A DNA stretch of 64,000 nt, taken from Fasciolopsis buskii (taxonomy: Eukaryota > Platyhelminthes > Trematoda > Plagiorchiida > Fasciolidae). Shown one piece after another: positions 62,931-64,000 of this stretch. The notes below the pieces were generated by a model that did not search any database, was not told where the DNA came from, and saw only the letters and a program-made list of their open reading frames with translations. A program made the position numbers and the translations under genes. Position 1 is the first letter of the stretch; each line of letters starts with the position of its first letter. Location: NCBI GenBank assembly GCA_008360955.1, contig LUCM01009096.1, forward strand, positions 577,773 through 641,772, written 5' to 3'.

Positions 62931-63334
62931 GTGTGATTTGTATGGACCGAGCATGAGAACAAGCATCAAATAAGAACTATCGGGATCAGAAGACAATTCG
63001 ATCTAGCTCAATGAATGAAAAACCAAATGTATTAGTCGATTAAGATGATCCCATTACCGAACCGAAAATATTTCGGATTGTATCAAAGAGACGACGCGCG
63101 ATGCGCTGTTGAATATGAAACGGTGTATTGGGAAATGTTCCCAATTGGCCGAATTTTCGAATGCCATTTTTAACCTTTTCAAGACGGACTTACAACAGGC
63201 CGAAAGTTGTCATACATAAAGTATCCTAAATAACACGCACGGGAGCTCTCCGTCCAAGAGTCCACAGAACAAAAACTGAGAATTCCTAATAATTCTTTAA
63301 AAGATGCATTAAATTATACGTCGTGGTGTGACGA
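62931..63334. other. Unassigned interval
   Basis: No gene or repeat recognised. The open minus frame entering from the RTE fragment has an N-terminal part (SSDPDSSYLMLVLMLGPY) that does not match RTE and is not assigned. Confidence 0.3.
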
Positions 63335-63520
63335 GATGCGTGCCTCCATGATCCAACGAGCTATACAGGATGGCTTATCTCAAGCCGAAGATTCAATCAT
63401 GCCTAGAAGGTCAATGGGTAGAGGCCTGACGAAGTAGTCTCCTGGTCCTCCAAGTCGGGAGTTCGATCTGAGTTAGCAGCTCAGTCGGAAAAACGAGTAG
63501 GAGACTAATTGATCCAAGTA
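63335..63520 (+). repeat. Second tRNA-like SINE family, copy 2
   Basis: Shares GCCTCCATGATCCAACGAGC and TATACAGGATGGCTTATCT with 49420-49610. The following part looks tRNA-like: AAGGTCAATGGGTAGAGGCC as box A region and GGGAGTTCGATCTGAG as box B region. Confidence 0.6.
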
Positions 63521-63672
63521 GATGGGCTTCCACTCAGCTATACCCCGGTGCCTCGCGGTCAAGTTCTTGTTAGAATCAAAGGCATTGGTTGAAAACCCTA
63601 ATCGTTATTTTGCTTAGCGACTGGACTCCCTGGCAGCACCCGTCCATCATTCTCCATGAGTTGCACGCTTAC

Positions 63673-63755
63673 AAATAATTCTATACTGAATCGATCGTCG
63701 CGCAGGATAATCAGAACCGCGCTGTCCAATGCATCGAGCGCAGGTGGGGTGGGTA
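63673..63755 (-). CDS. Possible exon upstream of the membrane-protein exons
   Basis: Minus strand: acceptor CATACTTATCAG, 27 open codons (PTPPALDALDSAVLIILRDD and RFSIELF), donor TTT/GTAAGC. An apparent earlier exon end at 63977 has a perfect GTGAGT donor and a fitting phase. This would be extracellular sequence of the gene at 60558-62024, but its end phase does not join directly to the transmembrane exon, so another exon would be needed. Confidence 0.25.
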
Positions 63756-64000
63756 CTGATAAGTATGCTACTGTTCAGAGTACCCTGACTTTTATTCAAC
63801 ATGTGCCTTCTGTCTCCAACCCGAAGGTTCAAAGTCAAATTGTGTAGCAGGTGGTTTTCAATCTGCCAGTTCACATTTTCTCAAGCCTCGTCGGTCTCGG
63901 AATCTCGGTGCCTTCAATGTTTCCACTTCAATGCAGGCTGGATAACAGGCGTGTTGGGCTCTGACTATGAACTCACTTTCGATTGATGTCTGCTGCGCCA

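Noticed and set aside
1..64000. CRISPR array, bacterial operon or phage features
   Set aside because: No spaced direct repeats; spliced genes and LINEs show that the DNA is eukaryotic.

Overview
This is a eukaryotic window, most likely from a parasitic flatworm (trematode or cestode). I infer this from five exons of a conserved nucleolar GTPase gene (NOG1/GTPBP4) separated by introns of only 31-35 nt and followed by an intron of at least 3.6 kb, a small-5'-intron, large-3'-intron pattern described in flatworms, and from the dense load of CR1/L2-like and RTE-type LINE retrotransposons. The species cannot be fixed from sequence alone. There are no operons, CRISPR arrays, rRNA genes or intact tRNA genes.

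Layout. Positions 1-4287: the 5' end of NOG1 on the minus strand (exons 1-5 at 3595-4287; the rest lies left of the window). Positions 4.57-42 kb: retrotransposon territory. LINE-D (minus, 4.57-7.5 kb) ends 280 bp upstream of the NOG1 start codon. LINE-B (minus, about 14.9 down to 7.54 kb) is near full length but decayed and carries nested insertions. LINE-A (plus, about 15.1-23.28 kb) is the best preserved, with ORF1, endonuclease and reverse transcriptase, but its FADD catalytic box reads FAGD and an ORF1 segment is duplicated around the only N of the window. The 3' region of LINE-A is the left arm of a 2,136-bp inverted repeat, about 99.9% identical to 26,976-29,111 across a 4-kb spacer. 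LINE-G (plus), LINE-F (minus), LINE-C (plus) and LINE-E (minus) follow as fragments at 31-41 kb. A dispersed 3'-end module with an ATT-type microsatellite tail ('family A') recurs at least eight times and looks like the 3' end of the LINE-A/B/C lineage.

Positions 42-64 kb differ: few CR1-like remains, two RTE-type fragments (one with an intact YADD box) and six tRNA-derived SINE-like copies, in sequence that probably holds introns of host genes. The best host candidate is a minus-strand single-pass membrane protein (60.6-62.0 kb) with three exons whose splice phases fit and which encode a transmembrane helix followed by an acidic tail. Other possible exons (44.2, 45.1-46.1, 54.2, 57.8-58.1 and 63.7 kb) are weak.

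I found no convincing new enzymatic or defence system. The most unusual structures are the near-identical inverted repeat, whose inner breakpoints coincide with a switch between diverged repeat subfamilies, and the nested insertions with readable target-site duplications.
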